From Methanobacteriota archaeon (GTDB taxonomy: Archaea > Thermoplasmatota > Poseidoniia > Poseidoniales > Poseidoniaceae): a stretch of DNA of 54,551 bases. The stretch covers positions 1 through 54,551 of the forward strand of contig PBDU01000016.1 of the NCBI GenBank assembly GCA_002718195.1. The letters are read 5' to 3'. Position numbers and translations under genes: made by a program. How positions within the stretch are numbered: position 1 is the stretch's first letter; each line of letters opens with the position of its first letter. Shown in pieces: positions 37,786 through 50,569 of this stretch. The notes beneath the pieces were generated by a model. It did no database searches, was not told the DNA's origin, and was given only the letters and a program-made list of their open reading frames with translations.

Positions 37786-38843
37786 CTAAAGATCACTTTC
37801 CATCATTTCCAGCTCTCCCTGATGGGGTGTAAGTTCTAAACTTCTCTCTCTCAAATAAACATACCCCAATCGCGTCTAGCTTGCCTTGTAAAATGTGTAT
37901 CGCCTGCAAAACAACCTCCTCAGCTTCGAGGACACCTGTAGACTCGACGTCGAATGTGAAACTATCTGTACCAGGACGAATCGTTATCAAGCCATGCTTT
38001 CCAAGTTCATCCGCCTATGATGGGTCAGTGAAAAATCCGTGACGATCGACGGCCACTCACCTTTTTTATTATTTCCCCATCAAAAGTACACGTATCGCGA
38101 GTTGTGACTTGCAGCGAGTCCGTTTCTGTATCGTACTTGAACATTTTAGAAGGATCACTTTCAATCAGACTCTCTCTCTCCAAATCTGCATGAGTTTACA
38201 TGAATATAAATTTTTGACTGTACCTAGAGCCAAACTCACCCGTCAAAGTTTTCACAAGTGCTTGATTGATCTCAATCACTGGATCGTGCTTGAAAACCGC
38301 TGTTGCAACTGGGGACCACTTGGCATGATCTTTGCCAGTGCCCTTACGCGCGATACATTTCAACGATAATTGCTGATTCTTTCGAAGCTTCGCGATAAGG
38401 ATTCCGGGCAATTTCTCTACTTGGCCATCGTTACCCCAGAAACATACCGGTTTCACTCTTTCATCGTGCGAAAAGAGATCTTCACTCGTTACGTCTCTTG
38501 CGTGCTCATCTGTGCATCTCACAGTGAGCTCTAGGTGGACATCCGTCGCAGAATCATCTTCTCCCATATATTCATATGGCTTGACAAGCTCCGAAACCTT
38601 CGCGCTATCAAGGGGTATGAGACCTAGCCGGTGTGATAAGAATTCGTCACACAGAACAGACGAATTCTCGACTATCTCAACCAGGTCTATCGCAATAGTA
38701 GGTACTTCTGCGATCATAATCCTCCGTAGCGCGTTTGCTAAGCTCACATCAACGCATCTTAAGTTGAAATTAAGGCTTTGACCCTCTAGACGAGAAACTG
38801 TTACGGCTGCACTCGTGCTGGCTGAAGCGTGGGTGTGACTCAT
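37786..38843 (-). CDS. RPB3: RNA polymerase II subunit RPB3
   Basis: Four exons; the first is 38843-38240 (intron 54 nt, exon 2 from 38185). The ends come from phase-consistent joins to GELEMMESDL at 37786. SLANALRRIMIAEVPTIAID, SSVLCDEFLSHRLGLIPLD and GTGKDHAKWSPVATAVF are the alpha-like dimerisation motifs of RPB3, which pairs with RPB11 to start polymerase II assembly. The Cys zinc loop of animal RPB3 is absent; that region reads EYMGEDDSATDVHLELTV. The AC40 paralogue is less likely because the HAKWSPV block and MFKYDTETDSL fit RPB3 better. Confidence 0.9.
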
Positions 38844-39285
38844 CTCTCGATCTTTTTCAGCACACGCGGTCTATTTAATTTACGGACGAGTATAAGAAGA
38901 ATTTCGTGAGAATGCCTCAGGTCCGGAAACTCTCACTCACGAGGAGAAATATCTCGCCAGTAGCGCGACGTTGACTGCCGTGCTGTAGGATGCGGGAAGG
39001 TGATAAACCCTGTCAAGTCAGAGTACTGTTGACCTTCAGGTATCAGGGAATGGCGGTGTCCTCGTATCAGCGCTCTAACTGCATCGCGATGTTGGTATTG
39101 CAAGTCTGGAGGAGAAAATGCGTGGCTAATCGTTTTTGCGCAAGTTTCACTGATTTACTCTGCGATGATGTTGACACGGCAGTACTGTGACATGACAGTG
39201 TAGGTGGAGTTAGAGCTCTTGCTCTGACAATGGGTTTATGAAGGTTATGTGTCGCACTACAATCGGCCAATATGAAAGAAGACGC
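38844..39285. other. Gap between two leftward genes; possible small rightward gene
   Basis: One of three places where strand alternation fails. A 66-codon ATG frame runs on the plus strand at 38990-39190 with several Cys (KPCQV, SNCIAML, RRKCV, RFCASF, LLCDD). Alternative splicing gives other short readings. None matches a known family, so I do not call a gene, but it occupies exactly the expected slot. Confidence 0.3.
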
Positions 39286-39847
39286 CTACTTCGTATCTGC
39301 AGGCGCCTTGCGGCTCGCCTTGCGCATAAGATTACCCATCTCTTCTCTTTTCTTCTTCCCTCTCAAGTGGGTACCAAGCTGTAACACATTAAATCTCAAG
39401 TTGGTCAGTCATGTATGATTGAATCGGTACTGTCAACACGTTCTGCGAAGAATAAAATCACATGTGCAAAGTGGAGCGGTAACGAACATTCGCTCTCTAG
39501 TTCGGCTCAGCAAACCCACGCAAAATCCGTGGTTTTCTTGGAAAGCCCTAGCGGACACGAAACACGCCACGTACCTTTCTCTTCGCCAACTTCAAGGCGC
39601 GCTTATCTCGTCCATTCTTGAGTAATTCGACCAAACGTTTTTCGTACGGCGCTGATCCAGCGACATCCCTTATGAGGCTGCGGATCATACCAACTCGCTT
39701 TCCGCAGCGCTAAGGAAAAGTAAGTAAACGAAATCTGTTTCAATCAAAGCTGTTGCGTACCCCCTTGCGTGATCCCGGTCTTGACGTTAGAGTGCGCTTC
39801 GTCACAACGTGGCCCTTCTCAAGCCCAACTGCTATGTTACTCTTCAT
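39286..39847 (-). CDS. RPL36: Cytosolic ribosomal protein eL36
   Basis: Three exons, 39847-39761, 39709-39575 and 39378-39286, give 104 residues. [37 protein letters not shown] then [10 protein letters not shown] and [14 protein letters not shown] match eL36 of the large subunit from end to end. The first intron is 51 nt. The second is 196 nt and can form two hairpins (CCACG with CGTGG, GAGCG with CGCTC), so it might host a small RNA, though clear C/D or H/ACA boxes are not evident. Confidence 0.95.
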
Positions 39848-40280
39848 TTTCCTGACTTAGACAGACTCGCAGTGTCGCGGTTGCGCCGCCGATCGCGGAG
39901 GTCAAGAATAAGGTGGATCTCGCGAAAGTTCCAAACTCCACTGGGATATTTTGAACTTAATATGACGATAGTTTCGAATGCGAGTACATAGTTTAGCATC
40001 ATTTATCTCAGTCGGAGTTTACTGGATATATTGGTAATGCATAGATACCCTTCTGTATACGTTAGTATGATGTTGCTAGGGGCAAAAGCGCGGGGCTCTG
40101 CTCCCACATCCAGAACGAGATCCCGTTTGAAAAAAACAGCTGTCTGTTTAGAGTCGTCTCCCGGATCCTCGCAGACCAAAAACTAGGCGCTGGCAAGCGG
40201 TGCGAATATTGATAAACTACCTAGCTCTACTCGAAGCTAAGTTGGTTTGAACGGGTGCGACTGTTTTAGAACGTCAATAC
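39848..40280. promoter_or_regulatory. Head-to-head gap between RPL36 and RFC5
   Basis: No coding sequence or dispersed repeat was seen. Presumed divergent promoter. Confidence 0.4.
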
Positions 40281-41276
40281 ATGGCAGAGAATGCTAGTAC
40301 CGTGAGCTTGTTACCCTGGACGGAGAAGTACCGCCCGAAGACGTTAAATGACGTCGTGCGGGATGATTCTGCGATCGATATTATTCAGAAATTTGCAAAA
40401 GATGGAGAACTCCCGCATTTACTCTTACATGGTCCTCCGGGGACAGGAAAGACATCGACAATCCTTGCACTTGCAAAAGAACTATATGGTGATAACTTTA
40501 CCAGTATGGTTCTTACACTGAATTCATCTGATGCTCGTGGTATTCACATCGTCCGAGATGAAATACAATCATTTGCATCTACCTCACGACCGTTCGCTAA
40601 CTTCTTCAAACTGGTCATACTGGATGAGTGTGACAGTATGACGAAAGATGCACAGTTCGCGCTTAGGCGCATTATGGAAAAATATACATACCATACAAGA
40701 TTTTGTCTGGTCTGCAATTACTCTTCGAAAGTTATCTCTGCGCTGCAAAGTCGCTGTACGAAATTCAGATTTGCACCGATAAGGCGTGATACAATGCGTC
40801 GAAAGTTGCAACTTATTGCGAGCTCTGAATGCTTGAGTATAACGGAGGAATCTTTAGAGACAATTGTAAGACTAGGCGAGGGAGATCTACGGAAGGCAGT
40901 TAACATCCTTCAAAGTGCGCATCTTTCATCAGATACACGTACAATTAACGATGACGTTATCTTTGCGACCACTGGGAACATGGATTGGCGGAAAGTTGAC
41001 GGACTTTTGCATATCTTACTCAGTGACTCTCTGAAAAACATATTCAATTACTTGACCAATCTGAGAGCTGAACAGAACTTCGCTTTAGTAGACATTTTGG
41101 CACCGCTATGTGATTCTCTTTTCCGCACACACTTGCCTCACGATGTTCGAACTTGTTTTCTCAGAGCCCTTGCAGATGTTGAATACTCATTGAGTTTCAC
41201 CAGTACTGAAAAAAGTCAAATGCTGTTACTGATTTCTACTTTTGTACAAAAACGAAATATATTTACGTTGGGATAG
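40281..41276 (+). CDS. RFC5: Replication factor C small subunit, RFC5 type (yeast Rfc3)
   Basis: An intronless 331-residue AAA+ clamp-loader subunit. LPWTEKYRPKTLNDVV opens the protein; LLLHGPPGTGKTSTIL is the P-loop, LVILDECDSMT Walker B and LQSRCTKFRFAPI the SRC motif. The early LPW and the LTLNSSDARGIHIVRDEI stretch point to RFC5/Rfc3 rather than RFC2 or RFC4. It loads PCNA and also serves in the CTF18 complex, whose CTF8 subunit is encoded about 16 kb away. Walker B has DECD, as is usual in eukaryotic small subunits. It is tail-to-tail with eIF6. Confidence 0.92.
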   Translation: MAENASTVSLLPWTEKYRPKTLNDVVRDDSAIDIIQKFAKDGELPHLLLHGPPGTGKTSTILALAKELYGDNFTSMVLTLNSSDARGIHIVRDEIQSFASTSRPFANFFKLVILDECDSMTKDAQFALRRIMEKYTYHTRFCLVCNYSSKVISALQSRCTKFRFAPIRRDTMRRKLQLIASSECLSITEESLETIVRLGEGDLRKAVNILQSAHLSSDTRTINDDVIFATTGNMDWRKVDGLLHILLSDSLKNIFNYLTNLRAEQNFALVDILAPLCDSLFRTHLPHDVRTCFLRALADVEYSLSFTSTEKSQMLLLISTFVQKRNIFTLG

Positions 41277-41317
41277 CTAAGATTTGTATTTGAATTAAAA
41301 TCCAAGTTTTTTCGCAC

Positions 41318-42442
41318 CTAAACAAGGGTATCCAGAAGAGATGCTCGTATATCTTGGACAACCTTGCTCGAGTCGTTATTGTGCAGCTGGAAGATACTTT
41401 CTATCACCTAGGATTCAATTTTCAGGAGAAGCATGGGATGGAATATTGCCAAAAGATACCTGGATCTCTGTGGAAGTGGTGTCCAAACCACAAAATGATG
41501 TCCAGTCATTCACCAGAAGACCAGCACCAAGTACGTCACTACCACGGTTAACAGTTCCTGCCACAATGGGCACCTTGAAAAGTGTTCTCAGACCGATTCA
41601 CCGTTTGGAGACAACCTTACCTGCAATAGAGAAGATAATTCGTCTACTTCTTGCACGGAGGACTGAGGATGCACGATCCCTCCTCTATTTGAAAATTTAC
41701 AGAAGCTACCAACAAGGACATTACCAGCAACACTCTACTTCGTACTGATGAAAGCAAAAAGAAGTTCCTTAGCCCTCACCTGTCGAAAAACTTCCACCCC
41801 GAGAACGTCTGCAATGATCTCCTCTGTCTCTTGATCGATATCTGGATGGACAAGGGCTACATGATCGTTGCAAGCAATGCAATTCCCCAAAGCTTACGTC
41901 AAATCCTGTTAGTACTCCTCCAAACGTGAACACGTGGCTTACCTGATAGTCTTTCTTCTATTCTTTGAACTATGACTTCGTCTGGTAGCGAATTCCGAAT
42001 GTGCATGATCTCTACAAAACTACGATGTGACGCGCAACTCACAAGACCAAGCGAAATTACCTTGATCTGTCGTTGTAGTTGGTAATAATAGCCCTTGTTT
42101 GTTACCTGATCGTGGGACTCAGTTCCTTCCCAGAATGCACAAAAACGTACTGACCAACACTTAGACGACCAACGAGTCTCGTTCCAGCCAAGCTTGTCTT
42201 AATAATAGGTATTTCACCGCTCAGCTCCGCTTCAAATATGCTACAAGATGTCATGCGAGTGAGCGTAAGACATGCAGAACCTGCTCACCTGTAGAAGTTC
42301 TCAGAGCCACCCCCTGCCGTTAGACAATAAGCGTTCGTCAACGTGGCGAAGACACCAATTTCATTGCTATGATGGCGTAAGATGTGTTACCGCATCCTTC
42401 TTGCAGGTCTTACCTGTTTTCAAACTGATGTCGAGTTGCCAT
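41318..42442 (-). CDS. EIF6: Eukaryotic translation initiation factor 6
   Basis: About eight small exons separated by ~50-nt introns. Starting at ATG 42442 the joined reading is [111 protein letters not shown] and [19 protein letters not shown], ending [11 protein letters not shown]. This is eIF6 over its whole length (five-fold pentein repeat), the factor that keeps 60S subunits from joining 40S and acts in 60S maturation. No single exon is long enough to look like a gene alone. It is tail-to-tail with RFC5. Confidence 0.92.
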
Positions 42443-42988
42443 GCAGGTATCCAAGGGCGCTTCTTGAATGTGGTGGCGGCGGCTACCACCTCGACTGGTT
42501 TGTTTGCAGCCAAGATCCGAGGTACCCGCCCCGGGTGTTTTATGGCACATTTTTCATCTACTACATAGTACTGTTTTAGACTAAAAAATAGGGATATTAA
42601 GGCTGACTAACAGCAGACCTTCATAACTCGGTCATAACTCGGTACTTTATGCCCGAGTTGTGAAAACAGCTGTTAGTCCAGATCGCCTCATAACTTTATG
42701 ACATCATGAGTTAGGCGAAAACCACTAACAGCTACTTTTCATAACTCCGTCACAACTCGGACGTCCCTTTTTTTGAAAGTGAATCACGCGAGTCGCGACG
42801 CGAGATGCGCGCGAAGGCAAAAAATGCATATTTTACCGTTTTTTTAGCAATCACTTGTAGTATAAAATACAATCCACCGTCCATGGGTATGGGTGGACAC
42901 CTAGTCCTAAGGACTAGTCCTAGGACTAAGAAGTCCTAACTCAAGGTAAACTAAGATACACACCGGTACGCATGGATGTTACCTAAAA
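42443..42988. repeat. Repeat-rich gap between two leftward genes
   Basis: No gene was found. The plus strand carries inverted copies of CTAACAGC/GCTGTTAG (near 42607, 42672 and 42726), several CATAACTC/GAGTTGTG strings, and CTAGTCCTAAGGACTAG followed by TCCTAGGACTAAGAAGTCC at 42901-42938, a set of nested palindromes. TATTAAGGCTGACTAA near 42595 is the inverse of a string beside the hairpin at 36028. This may be remains of a mobile element. Confidence 0.55.
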
Positions 42989-43883
42989 TCATTCATTCTG
43001 TGTAGTACCATCCTTTTCTTGACCTAAACCGTAGAGAATTCCAACAAATTGTGTCATGTCGACATTTGCAAAATGGGACTTGTGTAATTTGAAAAAAGTA
43101 TGTGCTGTCAGTAGGCTGTCGCTTCCTGCCTGGTGTTGCGGACCTATCCTTGGAACGTGAAGATGTTCTGCAAGCCGATTCAGGCCACCGTGCATGTTAC
43201 CCACAAACTGCATCAGATGCTTAATGTCGAAGACGTGGGGGAAATATGTGTGCAGAAGTGTGAAGAACTCTGCTTCATGTTGTGGCAACGGTGCGTTTGT
43301 TAGAAGTTTAAGTAGATACCCAAAATCGTAACTACTGTGAAACGTCAGCCACCGGATATCGTCGTTAAGCACAACACCACTAATCATCAATCTCTCACCA
43401 AACTGTACAATATCGATTCCCTGTTCTTCTAACTTTACGAAGTCTATCCCGCTTTGTTTCAAAAGCTCTATCGAGTCTTGAGCATAAAGCTCATCTTTTA
43501 CGTTAAACTCTTTGAAATTGAATTGCCAGATGCAATACTGTCCATCTATACAAGGCAGAGTGCCATTTTCGTCTGTAAAAGTTAAACCCAGTTGGATAAG
43601 TTTCAACATATCCACGTTGCAGCGTAAGGTTTGATATTGAAATTCGGCCTGGTGCTTGAACGAGCCGACTGGGCGAGCTACCTGTATCGAACGAAAGTCA
43701 TCATCAACGACAGTTGAGAAAATGTTTCACTGTACTCACCACACCAGGGAATTCCGTATCCATCGCCACATAGGGGAACTGGCAGACTATTTCACGAATC
43801 AGTGCGCACTCCTCATCCAAGTTATGTGCCCACACGTTGCGCGTCAGTAAACTCGAGGGTGATAGTGAACCCATAGACGCCAT
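42989..43883 (-). CDS. CAF1: CCR4-NOT deadenylase CAF1 (CNOT7/POP2)
   Basis: Two exons, 43883-43740 and 43681-42989, with a 58-nt intron give 278 residues. [29 protein letters not shown] (catalytic Asp and Glu), [12 protein letters not shown] (Asp) and [15 protein letters not shown] (Asp) make a complete DEDD nuclease site. It shortens mRNA poly(A) tails. The intron falls right after the first catalytic motif, and the join restores [18 protein letters not shown], which is conserved in the family. Confidence 0.95.
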
Positions 43884-44186
43884 CACGAATCAATCGGTTG
43901 AGCGCAAGATATACAGCCTTCAATACTGAAATTCAAGCGGGTTGAGCAATCGCGATCTACGTTCGCGGTTTCTCTACACAGAAAAACATTGGATCTGTTG
44001 TCCTATTATGTATTCATACTATTTGCACATAGGAATTACGATATTACTAGTACAACGTACAATACGATATTGTAGTACGACTACTTCGATTTGATGGAAA
44101 AAAAGTCCCATACTCGTAAAAGCTCCTGAGCCGAAATACCGTAAACGCCGCCAGCTCGAGCTCGCGTTCAGACCAAGACGGTTCGG
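43884..44186. promoter_or_regulatory. Head-to-head gap between CAF1 and RPC3
   Basis: About 300 bases without coding signal. Presumed divergent promoter; no dispersed repeat noticed. Confidence 0.4.
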
Positions 44187-45362
44187 ATGTACTCTCGCAA
44201 AGAAATAGAAGTCGCCATAAGGCAAATTCGAGATGATTTCGGCTACAACGCTCAGCTTGTATTCGAGACCATCGCCCGTCGCGAAAATTCTACGTTTGAC
44301 TACCTCAGAAGTTCATTGCCAATGAAAAGAAGAAGCTGTGGTAACATACTGTACACACTTCTGAAGCACGGTTGTGTGAAAGTGCAACCTTGCGCGTTCC
44401 AACGGATACACCGCGAAACTCTAAAAAGAAATACATATGGCGTCGACCTGGCCTACGTAAACTGCAGACGTAGATTTTCGAGATATATACTGTACACAGA
44501 ACAAAAATACAGCGCAAAGCATGCACGAATCGTCCTCACTACGTTACTGACCGGTACAGTTTCTTTTCAGCAACTCATGATGACGATGCAAAAGCTAAAT
44601 TTTAACGAAGGTGAAATTCGACACGAAAATCTATATGAGAGAGCCTTCGCGGATCTCGTGCGTGCAGGCTTGTTATGCCAAACAAACTTTGCCACAATGC
44701 ACCGTCGCTCAAAGCAACTGGATGAGGTTATATTGGTCACAGATGAATTGGTCAATGTAGACTATCATGGATGCTTTTGGTGCATTAATCCGCGCATCTT
44801 TGATGGCGCCCTTCGTCAAATGTATGTACAATCCCAATTGCAACCAGACAGTGAGCGCTTGACGAAACAAATTGAAACACATATTCTCTCCCAACGTCAA
44901 AAGTATGTCGAGGCGGTTATTCGATGTCGCTTGGGACCACATGCCCTTCGTATTTTTCGATTACTTTCACAATCGCACCTTGAACAGAAACAGATAGCTG
45001 AATTATCCATGGTTCCTATCAAGGACACTAGAGACATTCTTTACAAACTGTTGAAGTTTGACTATGTGCGACTGCAAGAGCTTGCGAGAACACACGATCA
45101 CGCCCCTTCGAGAACCAACTACTTATGGCGTGCAAATCGATTAGATGTTGAGAAGGCCATGAAAAAAGAACTCGTTCAAACTTTGATGAGCATGCAGATT
45201 AAACTTTCTTCACTTTCTTCACTGAGTAGGTATCACCCACGCCACTTGCAGAAACTGTTGGAGATGCAGTGCGGTGTGAAAACGGAATTGCAGCGCTTGC
45301 AATTTGCCACGATTCGTTTGGATGCGCTTCTTTTGATTTTTGACGACATCACTTGCTCGTAG
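44187..45362 (+). CDS. RPC3: RNA polymerase III subunit RPC3 (RPC62/RPC82)
   Basis: An intronless 391-residue protein made of winged-helix units. LVFETIARRENSTFDYLRS opens it. LGPHALRIFRLLSQSHLEQ, then KQIAELSMVPIKDTRDILY and KLLKFDYVRLQEL with TNYLWRANRL, matches the conserved third and fourth winged helices of RPC3. This subunit, with RPC6 and RPC7, is the initiation-specific module of polymerase III. Length is shorter than the animal and fungal proteins (about 530 to 650), mainly through missing loops. It is tail-to-tail with the ATP synthase beta gene. Confidence 0.87.
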   Translation: MYSRKEIEVAIRQIRDDFGYNAQLVFETIARRENSTFDYLRSSLPMKRRSCGNILYTLLKHGCVKVQPCAFQRIHRETLKRNTYGVDLAYVNCRRRFSRYILYTEQKYSAKHARIVLTTLLTGTVSFQQLMMTMQKLNFNEGEIRHENLYERAFADLVRAGLLCQTNFATMHRRSKQLDEVILVTDELVNVDYHGCFWCINPRIFDGALRQMYVQSQLQPDSERLTKQIETHILSQRQKYVEAVIRCRLGPHALRIFRLLSQSHLEQKQIAELSMVPIKDTRDILYKLLKFDYVRLQELARTHDHAPSRTNYLWRANRLDVEKAMKKELVQTLMSMQIKLSSLSSLSRYHPRHLQKLLEMQCGVKTELQRLQFATIRLDALLLIFDDITCS

Positions 45363-45473
45363 TGCAAGAAAGGAGACAACAAGTATCATGAGAGCTTGGT
45401 TGTTACAAAAGGATAAACTTGTGCGTTTGGTTTCCTGTAACCTAGTTATGTATTCATATCGAGAAAAAAGACT

Positions 45474-47620
<2,147 letters not shown>

Positions 47621-48950
47621 ATGCGAGGCGTCCAGAATAAGTGCCTTTCTCGCTTCGTACAGAGGGTTTACAGCGGTAAACCGTCGCCGCTCACGCGAGA
47701 AAGTTCAAAAAACAAACAACCGAGCAAACAACAACCGAGCTGGCAACGGAGAACAGGAACTAACGCGACGCTACGAGAAGGTGAGGCTATCTGTACATCC
47801 GAAACATTGACGATCTCATACGAGTGGCTTAGATATTCTTCTTGACAGCCCGGACAACAATGTATCCGAATATATTTTCGAAAAGATCGGTGTAGACTTG
47901 CACCGCCGCCCCGAACATCCCCTTGGAATACTCAAAAGTGCCATACTTGAATATTTTGACAGTGCGTACGGGAAAGGATCATTTCGAATGTTCGACGATT
48001 TACATCCCATTGTGAGTACTCATGAAAATTTTGACTCTGTGCTTGTACCACAAGATCACGTTTCGCGCTCAAAAAATGACACATATTATGTGACAGAGGA
48101 CACAGTCTTGAGATGCCACACATCAGCCCACCAGTTAAGCCTGTTAAAGCAAGGTGAAAAAAAGTTTCTAGTCACAGGAGACGTTTATAGACGCGATACA
48201 ATCGACGCCACTCATTTTCCTGTTTTCCACCAGATGGAAGGAGTTAGAGTATTCACAAAATGTGAGTTGTCCAGTACCGAACTCGCCCCCCAAGACTTTG
48301 TGAGCCAAGAGCTGAAAAGTATGCTCGAAGGCCTCGCGAAACATTTGTTTGGCGAAGTAGAGTTGCGGTGGGTTGATGCATATTTTCCGTTCACCGACCC
48401 ATCATATGAACTCGAAATATTTTTCAATGGAGAGTGGTTAGAAGTTCTCGGGTGTGGTGTCATGCAAAAACAGATTTTGAACGGAGCGTCTTTGGTCGAC
48501 GAGGAGGCCTGGGCATTTGGATTGGGGCTCGAACGTCTCGCTATGGTTCTCTTCGACATTCCTGATATTCGTCTCTTTTGGACGAATGATGAAAGGTTCT
48601 CAAAACAGTTCAAGGCCGGTATGTTCCGCAGTGGTGGACATAACATGCAAAAGTTCAAGAGCTATTCAAAGTATCCTCCTTGCTACAAAGACGTTTCATT
48701 CTGGCTGCCCAATGTTTCGAAATTCACTGAGAATGATCTTTGTGAAATCGTTCGATCAACGGCTGGTAATCTTGTGGAAGAAGTAAAGCTCATAGATGAG
48801 TTCCATAACCCGAAAACTAATCAAGTATCTAACTGTTACAGAATCACTTATCGTTCCATGGATCGTTCGCTCACCGATGAAGAAATCAATACTCTACAAG
48901 ATTGTGTCCGAGAAGCGCTCGTGACTTCGCTCGGTGTAACTTTGCGTTAG
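47621..48950 (+). CDS. Organellar phenylalanyl-tRNA synthetase (single-chain)
   Basis: Exon 1 (47621-47780) encodes a basic, Ser-rich targeting peptide. After a 52-nt intron, exon 2 (47833-48950) gives a total of 425 residues. LRCHTSAHQLSLL, VTGDVYRRDTIDATHFPVF and HQMEGV form class II motif 2; GVMQKQILNGA and FGLGLERLAMVLF are the amino-acid site and motif 3. The C-terminal CYKDVSFWLP to GVTLR part is the FDX-ACB anticodon-binding domain of monomeric mitochondrial/plastid PheRS. One nuclear gene of this type usually serves both organelles in algae and plants. Confidence 0.95.
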
Positions 48951-49181
48951 ACACTACATTACATATTTTCTATTCTTTGTTATGATAGGCAATAGTGCCA
49001 TAACCCTAACTAAACTCTGCTCGTGCTATGTGCAATCGGTCAAACAACTGTCCGACTTCACTGCACAACACAGCTCAGCTCCGAGATAACGGCTGTGATT
49101 GTCGAGGTAGGAGTTGCGCAGATACCCTACGTTATCTTACTATTCGGGCGAGATACACAAGCGTCTGTAAGGTCTCAGCAA

Positions 49182-49464
49182 ATGTACCAAGAGTCTAAGC
49201 CTAGCACTGGCGTTGGGGTAGCTTACAATTGCGGCGGTAAGTTGTTTAAAAGGAGTAACTATTCCATATTAAGCCGACATTATCGACAGACTGCGGCTCT
49301 GAAGTGCTGCTACGACCTGGTGATGTCATAATCTGTCGGGAGTGCGGCTATCGGATTTTGTACAAGAAACGAACAAAGCAAGGTAAGATCCACGTGATTA
49401 CTCTATGCCTACTGTAGCATTTACATCATTTCTATTAATAGTCGTGCAGTTCGAAGCTAGATGA
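49182..49464 (+). CDS. RPB12: RNA polymerase I/II/III shared subunit RPB12 (RPABC4)
   Basis: Three exons, 49182-49236, 49290-49382 and 49442-49464, give 56 residues in phase. [17 protein letters not shown] then [16 protein letters not shown] and VVQFEAR match RPB12, with the full CxxC...CxxC zinc site and the invariant YRILYKKRT end. The subunit is common to all three nuclear polymerases. Introns are 53 and 59 nt. It follows PheRS on the same strand, one of three exceptions to strand alternation, and is tail-to-tail with RPB9 at 88 bases. Confidence 0.95.
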
Positions 49465-49552
49465 TCGAGATGCACTTTCTAGAGCAAATCCCACTGAACG
49501 CCACTGGTGAATTGTCGCTTGGAACGTGAGTTCCACTTGTTCTACACAAAAG

Positions 49553-49933
49553 CTACATGCCTGTATCTTTCCACTTGTTACCGCATGTTATACATTGAAA
49601 AAAAAGAGACATCCCTTCAGTTGTTGTTTGCGAGAAAAACACTGCTTCCCTACCATCGCACATCGTACACTGAACATCCTTAGACCGTGGCAAAGTTGGA
49701 TCAGTTCGCACATCATGCAAGATAGTCGTTACTTCGGCCGCTGAGTGGTAGATATTGCGTCTATGCACGCAGTTATCAAAAGCAGCGACACTGTAGTCAC
49801 AATTTCGACAAAAGTACATCAATCGCTTGTTAGTTCGGTCCTCCCTGGGATACAGTAGATCGTTACTATTAGGACAGAACCTAAGGGGCACAGCCCGGGG
49901 ATTCGAACCTCTCGCCGTGTCTAAACGTTGCAT
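49553..49933 (-). CDS. RPB9: RNA polymerase II subunit RPB9, first zinc site altered
   Basis: An intronless 126-residue protein. PLRFCPNSNDLLYPRED, LMYFCRNCDYS, DPTLPRSKDVQCTMCDG and LFFQCITCGNKWK match RPB9 over its length. RPB9 sits at the polymerase jaw and affects start-site choice and proofreading. In the first ribbon the family's CxxC reads Cys-Pro-Asn-Ser: AGT replaces an expected TGT, so only three of four zinc ligands remain. The second zinc site is intact. ATG 49933 gives about 15 extra residues before the first ribbon. The TFIIS-like RPC11 and RPA12 relatives are excluded by the DPTLPR block. Confidence 0.93.
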   Translation of the reverse strand: MQRLDTARGSNPRAVPLRFCPNSNDLLYPREDRTNKRLMYFCRNCDYSVAAFDNCVHRRNIYHSAAEVTTILHDVRTDPTLPRSKDVQCTMCDGREAVFFSQTTTEGMSLFFQCITCGNKWKDTGM

Positions 49934-50569
49934 AAGTCGCGTCAATGTGGGGAGATCTGGCGGTGCGGACTACGTTACTTCGCACGACTGTTCGTCGAGG
50001 CTTCGAGACTTGCGGCGGCCACGAACAAAATCTGCCACGATTGCGAACATAGGCATGAGCCTAAATTTACACTGAAAAAGAGATTGCTAAAATCCCAAAA
50101 TTTGGGCCGATTTTAGAGTTTTTTTTTCCGACGCTACAATTCAATAAGAGGGGATTTCAGAAACACGGCACGGTTTCCTAAATATGGGTGAGGGCGGGGC
50201 CCCAGTTTTCCTAGTTTCGCCTTACACGTAGATGGTCTCTACCGAGATTAGATGCGTCGTTTTCTTATGCGCCACGAATGCTAAAAGCCAATTCCTAACT
50301 CGTCCTGATTGGATTCACTCTTGGATCTCATCATGCCTTGAGTATGGTATTATAGTATCATATGAGATTCCGATATACAATATGGAGTTTTATGACCTAG
50401 ACAATCTAGATTCTCACACGTGTACACAGTGAAAGAAAGTTGGAATTTATTTATCGGCTGGTTGAAGAAAAGGATTCCATCGACTGTACGGAACGGAGTG
50501 TACGTGCATTGGTTCTCGGTTGGCCGGCGAAGGCAACAAAACACTTGTTGTTCGGACGGCGGCACCAGT
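49934..50569. promoter_or_regulatory. Head-to-head gap largely filled by repeat A
   Basis: Between RPB9 and the L17 gene. The repeat at 50189-50415 takes up over a third of it. The stretch 50430-50569 may contain an unresolved first exon of the L17 gene. No other gene was recognised. Confidence 0.5.
50189..50415 (+). repeat. Dispersed repeat family A, copy 2
   Basis: Inverted relative to copy 1 at 14264-14490. GAGGGCGGGGCCCCAG at the left end and AGACAATCTAGATTCTC at the right end are shared, with long identical blocks between. Oriented toward the L17 gene, just as copy 1 is oriented toward the unknown gene at 13663-14337. Confidence 0.85.

Noticed and set aside
49880..49930. A tRNA-like T arm (GGTTCGAATCC on the minus strand, followed by TGTGCCCC).
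   Set aside because: Only two or three of the five T-stem pairs form, no D or anticodon arm fits around it, and the bases code for the N terminus of RPB9 in frame.
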